From Streptomyces sp. CNH099 (GTDB taxonomy: Bacteria; Actinomycetota; Actinomycetes; Streptomycetales; Streptomycetaceae): DNA of 64,000 nucleotides. Within the stretch, counting starts at the first letter, position 1. Every line of letters starts with the position of its first letter. Under the pieces are notes generated by a model. It was not told where the DNA came from. It ran no database searches and was given only the letters and a program-made list of their open reading frames with translations. The position numbers and the translations under genes were made by a program. The DNA lies in assembly GCA_000514715.1 (NCBI GenBank), contig AZWL01000015.1, positions 62,001-126,000 on the forward strand, written 5' to 3'. Below are positions 50,927-60,626 of this stretch, in pieces.

Positions 50927-51567
50927 CCGCCGGCCTCCCCGTTCGGCCCGTTCGGCCCGTTCGGCCCGTTCGGCGGCTGCACCAGCCCGCTCGTCAGCGC
51001 CGCCGCGGACGTCGGGGCGGCGGCGGCCGCCCCGTTCCCGTACCGCTCCCGCAGCGACTCCCGCGCGATCTTCTCCTGCAGCTTCAGGATGCCCTGCAGC
51101 AGCGCCTCCGGCCGCGGCGGGCAGCCCGGCACGTACACGTCCACCGGGACGATCTGGTCCACGCCCTTCGTCACCGCGTACGAGTCCCAGTACGGCCCGC
51201 CGCAGTTGGAGCACGCGCCGAAGGAGATCACGTACTTCGGCTCCGGCATCTGCTCGTACAGCCGCTTCACCGACGGCGCCATCTTGTCCGTCACCGTCCC
51301 GGACACCACCATCAGGTCCGCCTGCCGCGGGCCCGGCGCGAACGGGATGACGCCGAGGCGGATGAAGTCGTGCCGGGCCATCGACGCGGCGATGAACTCG
51401 ATCGCGCAGCAGGCGAGGCCGAAGTTGAAGACCCACAGGCTGTAGCGGCGGCCCCAGTTGAGCACGACCTTCATCGGCTGAGGTGCCAGGCGCTGCAGCA
51501 CCCCAAGGCTCCCCCTGCCTTCGGCAGGCGGTCCCCCCTGTGGTTCTGGCAGGTCTACCGATGTCAC
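50923..51567 (-). CDS. nuoB: NADH-quinone oxidoreductase subunit B
   Basis: Carries the last iron-sulfur cluster N2. The 214-residue product has LACCAIEFIAASMARHD (tandem Cys), GACSNCGGPYWDSYAV and VPGCPPRPEALLQGIL, so all N2 ligands are present. Its C-terminus has an Asn-Gly-Pro repeat from 9-bp DNA units. GTG 51567 has AAGGACCACG upstream. An IS relic lies immediately 5' to it. Overlaps nuoC (ATGA). Confidence 0.95.
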   Translation of the reverse strand: MTSVDLPEPQGGPPAEGRGSLGVLQRLAPQPMKVVLNWGRRYSLWVFNFGLACCAIEFIAASMARHDFIRLGVIPFAPGPRQADLMVVSGTVTDKMAPSVKRLYEQMPEPKYVISFGACSNCGGPYWDSYAVTKGVDQIVPVDVYVPGCPPRPEALLQGILKLQEKIARESLRERYGNGAAAAAPTSAAALTSGLVQPPNGPNGPNGPNGEAGG

Positions 51568-51579
51568 CGTGGTCCTTTC

Positions 51580-52552
51580 GAGGCGGCTCCGGCCCTCAGG
51601 CCGGGGAGGAAACGGATCGTGGCCGAGGGGGCGCTGAATGCTGCAGCATCGGCGCAGGAAGCATTGTCAGTGCCGACCGCTGGATTGACCACATGTCGCG
51701 CTACCGGCCGCGTCCTACACCCAGCCAGGAAAATGACCTGGCTGCGCACTGTGCGCATGCCCGGTACGTATGGAACCCGGCCGTAGAACAGCACACGTGG
51801 TGGACGCCGCGGCGCGGTCCGGCGCCGGGCTTCGCCCTTCAGTGCCGCCAACTGTCCGAGGCACGTGCCGGGCTGCCATGGCTGCGCTCCGGATCTGTTG
51901 GCTGGGTACGGTTCCGCCTCTCCCGCCCTATCCCAGCCGGTGCGCGCTCCTACCGCATCAAAAAGGACCGAGCCGGGCGGTGGCACATCGCCTTCACCGC
52001 TGCTCCGGAGTCGATCCCCGCTCCCGGGAACGGGGAGGTCGTGGGCGTTGACCGCGGCGTGGCCGTGTCCGCAGCCCTGTCCACCGGCGACCTGCTGACC
52101 GTACCCGCGCTTCGCGGTCACGAGGCGCGCAGGCTCACCCTGTTGCAGCGACGTCTGTCCCGATGCCGTCGCGGCTCGAAAAGTCGCCGGAAGGTCAAGA
52201 CCGCGATCGCCCGTCTCACGGCCCGCGGAGTCGACCGGCGCAAGGACTGGGTGGAGAAAACCGGTACGGATCTGGCCCGTCGGTTCGATGTGATCGGTGT
52301 GGAGGCGCTGAACATCCGGGGCATGGCGGACCGGGAAGCGCGCGAGAGCCAAGCGCGCTTCCCGTGCCGCACCTGCGGGTACACGAGCCATGCGGACACC
52401 AACGCCGCCAGGAACATCAAAACGGCCGCTGGGCAGGCGGTTGCTGCGCGGGAAGAGCCCGGGGTTGCCCGGCTGGTGCACCGCGAACCTCAACTGGTCT
52501 CCTCCTCGTGAGCTGATGCGGTTGGAATCCTCCGCTTCAGGCGGAGGAGGAT
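51580..52552. mobile_element. IS200/IS605-family relic (TnpB-only) between nuoA and nuoB
   Basis: About 970 bp with a TnpB-like gene and a hairpin at each end: CCGGCC-CTCA-GGCCGG (51589-51604) on the left and CCTCCGC-TTCAG-GCGGAGG just before 52552 on the right, the typical subterminal hairpins of these elements. No TnpA gene is present, so it cannot move by itself. GATGTCA occurs at both boundaries (51560-51566 and about 52550-52556). Ends are approximate. Confidence 0.75.
51693..52511 (+). pseudogene. Internally deleted TnpB (IS605 OrfB) gene
   Basis: A 272-residue TnpB-like frame; normal TnpB is about 380-420 residues. The start is family-like (YRPRPTPSQENDLAAHCAHA, ARYVWN). RuvC residues remain: Asp in EVVGVDRGVAVSAAL, Glu in IGVEALNIRGM, and Asp in HADTNAARNIKTA. 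But about 70 residues between the Glu motif and the zinc ribbon are gone, and only the last zinc pair (FPCRTCGY) remains; another block is missing after residue 65. Probably not an active RNA-guided nuclease, but the acidic triad is intact. Confidence 0.75.
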
Positions 52553-52553
52553 G

Positions 52554-52946
52554 TCAAGTCCATTCGAGGACGCCCTTCTTCCAGGCGTAGAGCAGGCCCA
52601 CGGCGAGGAAGCCGAGGAAGATGAACATCTCCACGAGCGTCACCGCCCCGTACCCCGGGGCCGCGAAGACCGTCGCCCAGGGGAAGAGGAAGATGGCGTC
52701 GACGGCGAAGATCACGTACAGGAAGGCGTACACGTAGTAGCGGACCTGCGTGTGCGCCCAGCCCTCCCCGACCGGGTCCACCCCGCACTCGTACGTGAGC
52801 AGCTTCTCCGGCGTCGGCACCGCGGGCCGCAGCAGCCGGGCGCCGCCGAAGGCGACGGCGACGAAGAGCAGGCCCAGCACGGCGACGAGGCCGACCACCC
52901 CGTAGCCGTCGAAGTACCCGGCGGCAACGGCGTCGGCGGCGAACAT
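52554..52946 (-). CDS. nuoA: NADH-quinone oxidoreductase subunit A
   Basis: A 130-residue, three-helix subunit. Signature: EKLLTYECGVDPVGEGWAHT then QVRYYVYAFLYVIFAVDAIF, and VEMFIFLGFLAVGLLYAWKK at the end. I choose ATG 52946 (GAGG eight bases upstream) over the GTG three codons earlier. First gene of the nuo cluster; the IS relic sits between it and nuoB. Confidence 0.94.
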   Translation of the reverse strand: MFAADAVAAGYFDGYGVVGLVAVLGLLFVAVAFGGARLLRPAVPTPEKLLTYECGVDPVGEGWAHTQVRYYVYAFLYVIFAVDAIFLFPWATVFAAPGYGAVTLVEMFIFLGFLAVGLLYAWKKGVLEWT

Positions 52947-53153
52947 GTCCGGCACCTCGGCTTCGCTCCCTGACTGCAGTGGCTGGCTGACCCGTGCGCA
53001 TCGGTCAGGACATCGACCTGTACGGGCAAGGAGTGTAGGCCCTGCCCCGCGCGCTGTGCCCATCCCGTGCACGCCACTTCCGCCGCGCCGCACGCGTCCC
53101 GCCCCCCGCACCCGGCCCGCACCGGGGCACCGAAGCGGAGACTCCTCCGCAAA

Positions 53154-53174
53154 GGGTGGGGTTAACCCCCGTAC
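53154..53174 (+). promoter_or_regulatory. 21-bp box upstream of the first twin kinase
   Basis: GGGTGGGGTTAACCCCCGTAC, centred on the palindrome GGGGTTAACCCC, lies 56 bp before the kinase start. An almost identical sequence precedes the second kinase. Confidence 0.65.
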
Positions 53175-53229
53175 GTTCCCCCCACACCCCCCATGGCGCC
53201 CCGGTACTCCGGCGCGGCACCCTGGGAGG

Positions 53230-54495
53230 ATGACGTACAGCCGCCCCGGCGCGGAGCCGCAGCCCAAGCCCCGCGGCGCTGAGCCGCTGCCTCCGCCGCG
53301 CGCGCCGCTCAGCGGCACGACCTGGCTTGAGATCGTGCATCTGCTGGTGAACCTCCCCGTGGCGATCTTCGCGTTCACCTACGTCTCGATCTGGCTGTAC
53401 GCCGGCGCGTTCCTGTCGATCACCGTCATCGGACTGCCGCTGCTGGCCGCGGGCCTCGCCGGCGCGCGCGGGATCGGCGCATGGGAGCGCGCGCGGGCGC
53501 GCGTGCTGCTCGGCGTGCACGTCGAGGCGCCGACGCCGATCCGGCGCAGCACCTACGGGGGCTTCCTGCCGTGGCTGTGGGCGATGCTGAAGGACCCGGT
53601 GGGCTGGCGGACGACGCTCTACAGCGTGATGCGGCTGCCGTGGGGGGTCCTCACCTTCGGGCTGACGATGGTGTCGCTGTTCGTGCTGTGGCCGCTGCTG
53701 CCGTGGCTGGCGCGCGGGCTGACGGAGGTGGACCGGGCGATGGTGCGCGGGCTGCTGGCGCCGTCGGACCCGCTGGAGCGGCGGATCAAGGAGCTGGAGG
53801 AGAACCGCGGGGTCGTGGTGGACACGGCCGCGGCGGACCTGCGGCGCATCGAGCGCGACCTGCACGACGGCGCGCAGGCCCGGCTCGTCGCGCTGGCGAT
53901 GGGTCTGGGCCTGGCGAAGGAGAAGCTGCTGGAGGACCCGGAGGCCGCGGCCGACATGGTCGACGAGGCGCACGGCGAGGTGAAGCTCGCCCTGGAGGAG
54001 CTGCGCGACCTGGCCCGCGGCATCCACCCGGCGATCCTCACCGACCGCGGCCTCGGCCCGGCGCTGTCCGCCGTCGCCGCCCGCTGCACGGTGCCCGTCA
54101 CGGTGACCGTCGACCTCAGGGAGCGGCCGGCGCAGGCCATCGAGGGCATCGCGTACTACACGGTCTCCGAGCTGCTGCAGAACATCAGCAAGCACAGCGG
54201 CGCGAAGACCGCGAGCGCCGACGTGTGGCGGGCGGAGGGCCGCATCATGCTGCAGGTCACCGACGACGGCCGGGGCGGCGCCCGGCTGGACGCGGGCTCG
54301 GGGCTCTCCGGCCTGGCGGAGCGGCTGGGGTCGGTGGACGGGCTGCTGGTGGTGGAGTCCCCGAGCGGCGGCCCCACGGTCGTCACGGCCGAGCTGCCCT
54401 GGCGCAACCGCGAGACGGAGCCCCAGGCGCAGGGGCAGGCCCCGGGGCAGGGCCCCGGCCCCGGGCGGTGGCGGGCGCGGGCGGCGCGCGTGTAG
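53230..54495 (+). CDS. Sensor histidine kinase (twin 1)
   Basis: A 421-residue kinase with a membrane sensor (about four helices, first 160 residues), a HisKA_3 domain with phospho-acceptor His212 in RIERDLHDGAQARLVALAMG, and an HATPase ending in GLSGLAERLGSVDGLLVV. The tail is Gln/Gly/Pro-rich. ATG 53230 follows GGGAGG with almost no spacing, so a leaderless mRNA is possible. Near-duplicate catalytic region with the next gene. Divergent from nuoA. Confidence 0.92.
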   Translation: MTYSRPGAEPQPKPRGAEPLPPPRAPLSGTTWLEIVHLLVNLPVAIFAFTYVSIWLYAGAFLSITVIGLPLLAAGLAGARGIGAWERARARVLLGVHVEAPTPIRRSTYGGFLPWLWAMLKDPVGWRTTLYSVMRLPWGVLTFGLTMVSLFVLWPLLPWLARGLTEVDRAMVRGLLAPSDPLERRIKELEENRGVVVDTAAADLRRIERDLHDGAQARLVALAMGLGLAKEKLLEDPEAAADMVDEAHGEVKLALEELRDLARGIHPAILTDRGLGPALSAVAARCTVPVTVTVDLRERPAQAIEGIAYYTVSELLQNISKHSGAKTASADVWRAEGRIMLQVTDDGRGGARLDAGSGLSGLAERLGSVDGLLVVESPSGGPTVVTAELPWRNRETEPQAQGQAPGQGPGPGRWRARAARV

Positions 54496-54507
54496 GCGTA
54501 CGGCCGA

Positions 54508-54528
54508 GGGTGGGGTTTTCCCCCGTAC
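54508..54528 (+). promoter_or_regulatory. 21-bp box upstream of the second twin kinase
   Basis: GGGTGGGGTTTTCCCCCGTAC differs from the box at 53154-53174 only in two central bases (TT for AA). It lies 106 bp before the second kinase. Confidence 0.65.
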
Positions 54529-54633
54529 CGACAGACCGACCTGCTCCATGGCCCGCGGCGCCCCCGCCGGAGAGGCTGGAGGCACAAGCTCGACAGACCC
54601 GTCACCAGCACTCCGGCAGAAGGACTTCCGACG

Positions 54634-55950
54634 ATGGACAGCACCGCGTACGCCCCCGAGGCCCGCCGCCCGCGGGTTCCCCTCGCCCTGCGCGCCCCCT
54701 TCGAGGCGCGCACCTGGCGCGAGTTCCTCTACCACCTGCTCAGCCTGCCGGTGTCGATCGTGTTCTTCGTCTACACGATCACCATGCTGTCGCTGGGCGT
54801 CGGCCTGCTCATCACGTTCCTCGGCGTCCCGGTGCTGGCCGGGATGCTGGCGGGCTGCCGCGGCATGGGCTACTTCGAGCGGGCCCGTGCGCGGCTGCTG
54901 CTCGACCTGAAGGTCGACGACCCGGAGCCGCTGCACCGGCGGGCCTCCGGGTTCATGGGCTGGGTCGGGTCGCTGTTCCGCAGCGGCGAGTCGTGGCGGA
55001 GCATGCTCTACGGGCTGCTGCACATGTTCTGGGCCGTCTGCTCGTTCGCGATCGCCGTGGCGGTGATGTTCTGGGCCTGGTCGATGGTCACGTACCCGCT
55101 GTGGCAGTGGGTCTTCCCGGCGCACTGGGGCCAGGAGGGGCTGCAGGTGTACGGGAACGAGTCCGGGGAGGGCTGGTACCTGGACTCGGCGCTGGAGCAG
55201 GCCTTCGCCGTCGCCGTCGGCGGGGTGGCGCTGCTCGCCTCGCCGTGGGTGGTGCGCGGGCTGTCGTACGTGGACCGGGCGATGGTCGTCGGGCTGCTGG
55301 GCCCGTCGAAGCTGGCGACCCGGGTGCAGGAGCTGGAGACGGACCGCGGCGTCGTGGTGGACACCGCGGCGGCGGACCTGCGGCGCATCGAGCGCGACCT
55401 GCACGACGGCGCGCAGGCCCGGCTGGTGGCGCTGGCGATGGACCTGGGGCTGGCGAAGGAGAAGCTGCTGGAGGACCCGGAGGCCGCGGCCGAGATGGTC
55501 GACGAGGCGCACGGCGAGGTGAAGCTGGCGCTGCAGGAGCTGCGCGACCTGGCCCGCGGCATCCACCCGGCGATCCTCACCGACCGCGGCCTCGGCCCGG
55601 CGCTGTCCGCCGTCGCGGCGCGCTGCACGGTGCCGGTGTCGGTGACCGTGGACCTGCTGGAGCGGCCGGCGCAGTCGATCGAGGGCATCGCGTACTACAC
55701 GACCTCGGAGCTGCTGCAGAACATCAGCAAGCACAGCGGCGCGAGCCGGGCGATGGTGGACCTGTGGCGCGCGGAGGGCCGGCTGATGATCCAGGTCACG
55801 GACGACGGCCAGGGCGGCGCCCGGCTGGACGCGGGCTCGGGGCTCTCCGGCCTGGCGGAGCGGCTGGGGTCGGTCGACGGGCTGCTGGTCGTCGACTCGC
55901 CGCCGGGCGGGCCGACGGTGGTCACGGCGGAACTCCCCTGGCGGTCGTAA
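54634..55950 (+). CDS. Sensor histidine kinase (twin 2)
   Basis: A 438-residue kinase, with five or so membrane segments and an extra loop between them (about residues 150-200, with WQWVFPAHWGQEG). Phospho-acceptor His257 lies in RIERDLHDGAQARLVALAMD. From there to the end it is almost identical to twin 1, also at DNA level. It is followed 120 bp later by the response regulator gene. Confidence 0.93.
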   Translation: MDSTAYAPEARRPRVPLALRAPFEARTWREFLYHLLSLPVSIVFFVYTITMLSLGVGLLITFLGVPVLAGMLAGCRGMGYFERARARLLLDLKVDDPEPLHRRASGFMGWVGSLFRSGESWRSMLYGLLHMFWAVCSFAIAVAVMFWAWSMVTYPLWQWVFPAHWGQEGLQVYGNESGEGWYLDSALEQAFAVAVGGVALLASPWVVRGLSYVDRAMVVGLLGPSKLATRVQELETDRGVVVDTAAADLRRIERDLHDGAQARLVALAMDLGLAKEKLLEDPEAAAEMVDEAHGEVKLALQELRDLARGIHPAILTDRGLGPALSAVAARCTVPVSVTVDLLERPAQSIEGIAYYTTSELLQNISKHSGASRAMVDLWRAEGRLMIQVTDDGQGGARLDAGSGLSGLAERLGSVDGLLVVDSPPGGPTVVTAELPWRS

Positions 55951-56070
55951 CCGCGCCGCGCTGCCCCGCCCCCGGCTTCCCCCACGGGGTATCCGCTCCG
56001 GTGGCTCCCCTTGTCGCCGAATCCTGGGATGCTGGAGGTCTACACATCTTCGTATGGGGGGCAGGCAACG

Positions 56071-56742
56071 GTGGAGGACAGCGTGCGGGTGGTCATCGCC
56101 GAGGACTCGGTGCTGCTCCGGGAGGGGCTCACCCGGCTGCTCACCGACCGGGGCCACGAGGTCGTCGCCGGTGTCGGTGACGGCCAGGCGCTGGTCAAGA
56201 CGGTCGGCGAGCTGGCCGCCGAGGGCAGCGCGCCGGACGTCGTCGTCGCCGACGTGCGGATGCCGCCGACCCACACCGACGAGGGCGTCCGCGCGGCCGT
56301 GCAGCTGCGGCGCGACCATCCCGACGTCGGCGTGCTGGTGCTCTCCCAGTACGTGGAGGAGCAGTACGCCACCGAACTGATCGCCGGCTCCAGCCGCGGG
56401 GTCGGGTACCTGCTGAAGGACCGGGTCGCGGAGGTCCGCGAGTTCGTGGACGCCGTCGTCCGGGTCGCCGAGGGCGGCACGGCGCTCGATCCCGAGGTCG
56501 TCGCCCAGCTGCTGGGCCGCAGCCGCAAGCAGGACGTGCTCGCCGGTCTGACCCCCAGGGAGCGGGAGGTCCTCGGCCTGATGGCCGAGGGCCGGACGAA
56601 CTCCGCGATCGCCGCTCAGCTCGTCGTGAGCGACGGCGCGGTCGAGAAGCACGTGAGCAACATCTTCATGAAGCTGGGCCTGGCACAGAGTGAGGGAGAT
56701 CACCGCCGGGTGCTCGCGGTCCTCACGTACCTCAACTCCTGA
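56071..56742 (+). CDS. Response regulator, LuxR/NarL family
   Basis: A 223-residue regulator. Receiver: RVVIAEDSVLLREGLTRLL, phospho-acceptor Asp61 in VVVADVRMPPTHTDEG, switch Lys in GYLLKDRVAEV. C-terminal LuxR HTH: LTPREREVLGLMAEGRTNSA then IAAQLVVSDGAVEKHVSNIF. Start GTG 56071, with GTG 56083 (after GGAGGACAGC) as alternative. It is the only regulator next to both twin kinases and resembles the regulator at 16522-17166. Confidence 0.92.
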   Translation: MEDSVRVVIAEDSVLLREGLTRLLTDRGHEVVAGVGDGQALVKTVGELAAEGSAPDVVVADVRMPPTHTDEGVRAAVQLRRDHPDVGVLVLSQYVEEQYATELIAGSSRGVGYLLKDRVAEVREFVDAVVRVAEGGTALDPEVVAQLLGRSRKQDVLAGLTPREREVLGLMAEGRTNSAIAAQLVVSDGAVEKHVSNIFMKLGLAQSEGDHRRVLAVLTYLNS

Positions 56743-56743
56743 C

Positions 56744-56780
56744 CCGCTCAAGGGCCGCTCAGCGCCGCTCAGGGCCGCTC
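56744..56780 (+). repeat. CCGCTC tandem repeats after the response regulator
   Basis: Four CCGCTC-starting units, about 10-11 bp long, are arranged head to tail just after the response regulator stop. They may fold into alternate hairpins with the GCGGC segments after them. Confidence 0.55.
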
Positions 56781-56868
56781 TGCGGCGCCCCCCGGCGCTC
56801 TCCCGGCCCGCCGCCAGGTGCGCACTACCGGCGGGCGCCAAGCCGCCCCCATGTCACATCCGCGCCCC

Positions 56869-56888
56869 GCTGACAAGTGATTGTCAGC
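56869..56888. promoter_or_regulatory. Inverted repeat upstream of korA (GCTGACAA)
   Basis: GCTGACAA (56869-56876) and TTGTCAGC (56881-56888) are perfect arms around GTGA. The dyad is a candidate operator; its protein is unknown. TGACA-type arms also resemble part of -35 elements. Confidence 0.55.
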
Positions 56889-56898
56889 CCGGAGGAAG

Positions 56899-56942
56899 GG
56901 GTTATGAGGGGGGTTAGATCGGAACAAATGCGGATATAACCC
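56899..56942. promoter_or_regulatory. Inverted repeat upstream of korA (GGGTTAT)
   Basis: GGGTTAT (56899-56905) is repeated in reverse as ATAACCC (56936-56942), with AT-richer DNA between. It may be a second operator or frame the promoter. Confidence 0.45.
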
Positions 56943-57069
56943 TCCGTCTCGTCACCGTCCAGTTTGCGGACACGCTGAGGAAGGCATGCCTAACCGACGT
57001 ACGATGGTCACTGGGTCAGGCGGTCGGTATCCCGTTCCCGAGCGGCCGCCGCGAGGGAGGTCCACGAAG

Positions 57070-58951
57070 GTGACCAGCGAGGTCAACAGCAAAGAGGTCA
57101 AGCGCCTGGACCGGGTGATCATCCGGTTCGCCGGTGACTCCGGAGACGGGATGCAGCTGACCGGGGACCGCTTCACCTCGGAGACGGCGTCGTTCGGCAA
57201 CGACCTGTCGACGCTTCCGAACTTCCCCGCCGAGATCCGCGCCCCCGCAGGCACCCTGCCGGGGGTTTCCAGTTTCCAGGTGCACTTCGCCGACCACGAC
57301 ATCCTCACCCCGGGGGACGCGCCCAACGTGCTGGTCGCGATGAACCCGGCCGCGCTGAAGGCGAACATCGGCGACGTGCCGCGCGGCGCCGAGGTGATCG
57401 TCAACACGGACGAGTTCAACAAGCGCGCGATGGCCAAGGTGGGTTACGCCGCGAGCCCCCTTGAGGACGGCTCGCTCGACGGGTACAGCGTGCACGAGGT
57501 GCCGCTGACCACGCTGACGGTCGAGGCGCTGAAGGAGTTCGGGCTGTCCCGCAAGGACGCCGGCCGCTCCAAGAACATGTTCGCCCTCGGGCTGCTGAGC
57601 TGGATGTACAACCGCCCGACCGAGGGCACCGAGGGGTTCCTGCGGGCGAAGTTCGCGAAGAAGCCGGACATCGCCGAGGCCAACATCGCCGCTTTCCGGG
57701 CCGGGTGGAACTTCGGCGAGACGACGGAGGACTTCGCGGTCTCCTACGAGGTCGCGCCGGCCGAGTCCGCGTTCCCCGCCGGCACGTACCGCTCGATCTC
57801 GGGCAACCTGGCGCTGGCGTACGGGCTGATCGCCGCGGGGCAGCAGGCGGACCTGCCGCTGTTCCTCGGCTCGTACCCGATCACGCCGGCCTCGGACATC
57901 CTGCACGAGCTGAGCAAGCACAAGAACTTCGGCGTCCGCACCTTCCAGGCCGAGGACGAGATCGCCGGCATCGGCGCCGCGCTCGGCGCTGCCTTCGGCG
58001 GCGCGCTGGGGGTGACGACCACCTCCGGCCCCGGCGTCGCGCTGAAGGCCGAGACGGTGGGCCTCGCGGTGTCGCTGGAGCTGCCCCTGCTGATCGTGGA
58101 CATCCAGCGCGGCGGCCCGTCGACCGGGCTGCCGACGAAGACCGAGCAGGCGGACCTGCTGCAGGCGATGTACGGGCGCAACGGCGAGGCGCCGGTGCCG
58201 GTCGTGGCGCCGGCCACGCCGTCGGACTGCTTCACCGCGGCGCTGGACGCCGCGCGGATAGCGCTGACGTACCGCACGCCGGTGATGCTGCTGTCCGACG
58301 GCTACCTGGCCAACGGCTCCGAGCCGTGGCGCATCCCGGAGGTCGACGACCTGCCCGACCTGCGCGTGCAGTTCGCCACCAAGGCCAACCACACCCTGGA
58401 CGACGGCACCGAGGTCTTCTGGCCGTTCAAACGCGACCCGCAGACGCTGGCCCGGCCGTGGGCGGTGCCCGGCACCCCGGGCCTGGAGCACCGCATCGGC
58501 GGCATCGAGAAGGAGGACGGCTCGGGCAACATCTCGTACGCGCCGTCCAACCACGACCTGATGGTGCGCACCCGGCAGGCGAAGGTCGACGGCATCGACG
58601 TGCCCGACATCGAGGTCGACGACCCCGAGGGCCCGGCGGGCGAGCGGGCGCGCACGCTGGTGCTGGGCTGGGGCTCGACGTACGGGCCGATCACCGCGGC
58701 CGTACGCCGCGTGCGCCGCGCCGGCGACCGTATCGCGCAGGCCCACCTGCGCTACGTCAACCCGTTCCCGGCCAACCTCGGCGAGGTCCTGGCCGCGTAC
58801 GACAAAGTCATCGTCCCCGAGATGAACCTCGGCCAGCTCGCGGCCCTCGTCCGCGCCCGGTACCTCGTGGACGCCTACTCGTACAACCAGGTCAACGGCA
58901 TGCCGTTCAAGGCCGAGCAGCTCGCCACCGCTCTCAAGGAGGCCATCGACA

Positions 58952-58959
<8 letters not shown>
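57070..58959 (+). CDS. korA: 2-oxoacid:ferredoxin oxidoreductase, alpha (fused gamma-alpha) subunit
   Basis: Oxidative decarboxylation of a 2-oxo acid, most likely 2-oxoglutarate, to acyl-CoA with reduction of ferredoxin. The 629-residue protein has the gamma domain at the N-terminus (IIRFAGDSGDGMQLTGDRFT) fused to the alpha domain (LFLGSYPITPASDILHELSK). GTG 57070 follows GGGAGG. It overlaps korB by 8 bp. Present in Streptomyces and mycobacteria as an oxygen-tolerant route to the TCA cycle. Confidence 0.94.
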
Positions 58960-60028
<1,069 letters not shown>

Positions 60029-60058
60029 GCCGACGGGCCGGCCCGGGGCCGACACGGC

Positions 60059-60099
60059 CCGGACCCGGACCCGGGCCCGCACCCCGGGTCCGGGTCCGG
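60059..60099 (+). terminator. korAB terminator
   Basis: A perfect 17-bp stem (60059-60075 with 60083-60099) built from CCGGAC repeats, with a 7-nt loop, begins 31 bp after korB and is followed by GCGCTTT. Confidence 0.85.
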
Positions 60100-60173
60100 G
60101 CGCTTTGCCGGGCGCCCCGCCCCGGTGTGCCGTCCGGGCCCCCGGTCCGGCCGCCCGGCCCGGGGGCGCTGCC

Positions 60174-60563
60174 TCAGGCCCGTGCCGTGTCGTATCCGGC
60201 GCGGGCCGCGGCCACCTCGGCCACGCTGTCGTTCGCCCAGACCGCCAGCGGCCGCACCAGCCGGGCCGCCTGCCCGCCGAGCGGGCTCAGCGAGTACTCC
60301 ACGTGCGGCGGGATGACCGGCTTCGCCTCGCGCAGCACCAGGCCGTCGCGCTCCAGCGTCTGCAGGGTCTGCGCGAGCATCTTCTCGCTGACGCCGCCGA
60401 TCCGCCGCCGCAGCGCGCTGAACCGCATCGTGCCGTCCTGCAGCGCCAGCAGCACCAGCACGCCCCAGCGGCTGACGACGTGCTCCAGGATGTTCCGCGC
60501 GGGGCAGTCGGGCTCGATCACGTCCGGAAAGCCCCGCAGCCCGACCTCTTCGCTTACCTTCAT
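60174..60563 (-). CDS. HxlR family regulator, QorR-like
   Basis: A 129-residue winged-helix regulator. The HxlR core is LEHVVSRWGVLVLLALQDG, RFSALRRRIGGVSEKMLAQT and LERDGLVLREAKPVIPPHVE. A single Cys20 (DCPARNILEHV) sits where Corynebacterium QorR has its redox-sensing Cys. Divergent from an NAD(P)H reductase gene; a QorR-like redox repressor is the best guess. Confidence 0.88.
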   Translation of the reverse strand: MKVSEEVGLRGFPDVIEPDCPARNILEHVVSRWGVLVLLALQDGTMRFSALRRRIGGVSEKMLAQTLQTLERDGLVLREAKPVIPPHVEYSLSPLGGQAARLVRPLAVWANDSVAEVAAARAGYDTARA

Positions 60564-60566
60564 GCC

Positions 60567-60591
60567 AGTACCTTACGTCAAAGTGGGTACT
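60567..60591. promoter_or_regulatory. HxlR operator
   Basis: AGTACC (60567-60572) and GGTACT (60586-60591) are perfect arms with 13 bp between, between the divergent starts. HxlR-type regulators bind dyads of GTAC-like half-sites. Confidence 0.6.
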
Positions 60592-60626
60592 TTCTCGCCG
60601 TTAGCGTGGAGCCTACGGTGGTTTCC

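Larger units (their letters stand above)
56743..57069 (+). promoter_or_regulatory. korA upstream region
   Basis: This 327-bp gap carries no gene. It holds the CCGCTC repeats, two inverted repeats described separately (56869-56888 and 56899-56942) and a korA leader with GAGGGAGG before the GTG. It is the likely place for korAB control. Confidence 0.6.

Noticed and set aside
51479..51545. Possible repeated intergenic element (CCCCCTGCC-TTCG-GGCAGG) near the nuoB start
   Set aside because: It falls inside the nuoB frame, and a single GC-rich hairpin in one copy is not enough to call a repeat family.
53005..56841. A 1,278-codon leftward frame across the twin kinases and the response regulator
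   Set aside because: High GC removes stops. The rightward strand shows HisKA, HATPase and LuxR domains in order, and the leftward product is repetitive Arg/His/Gln.
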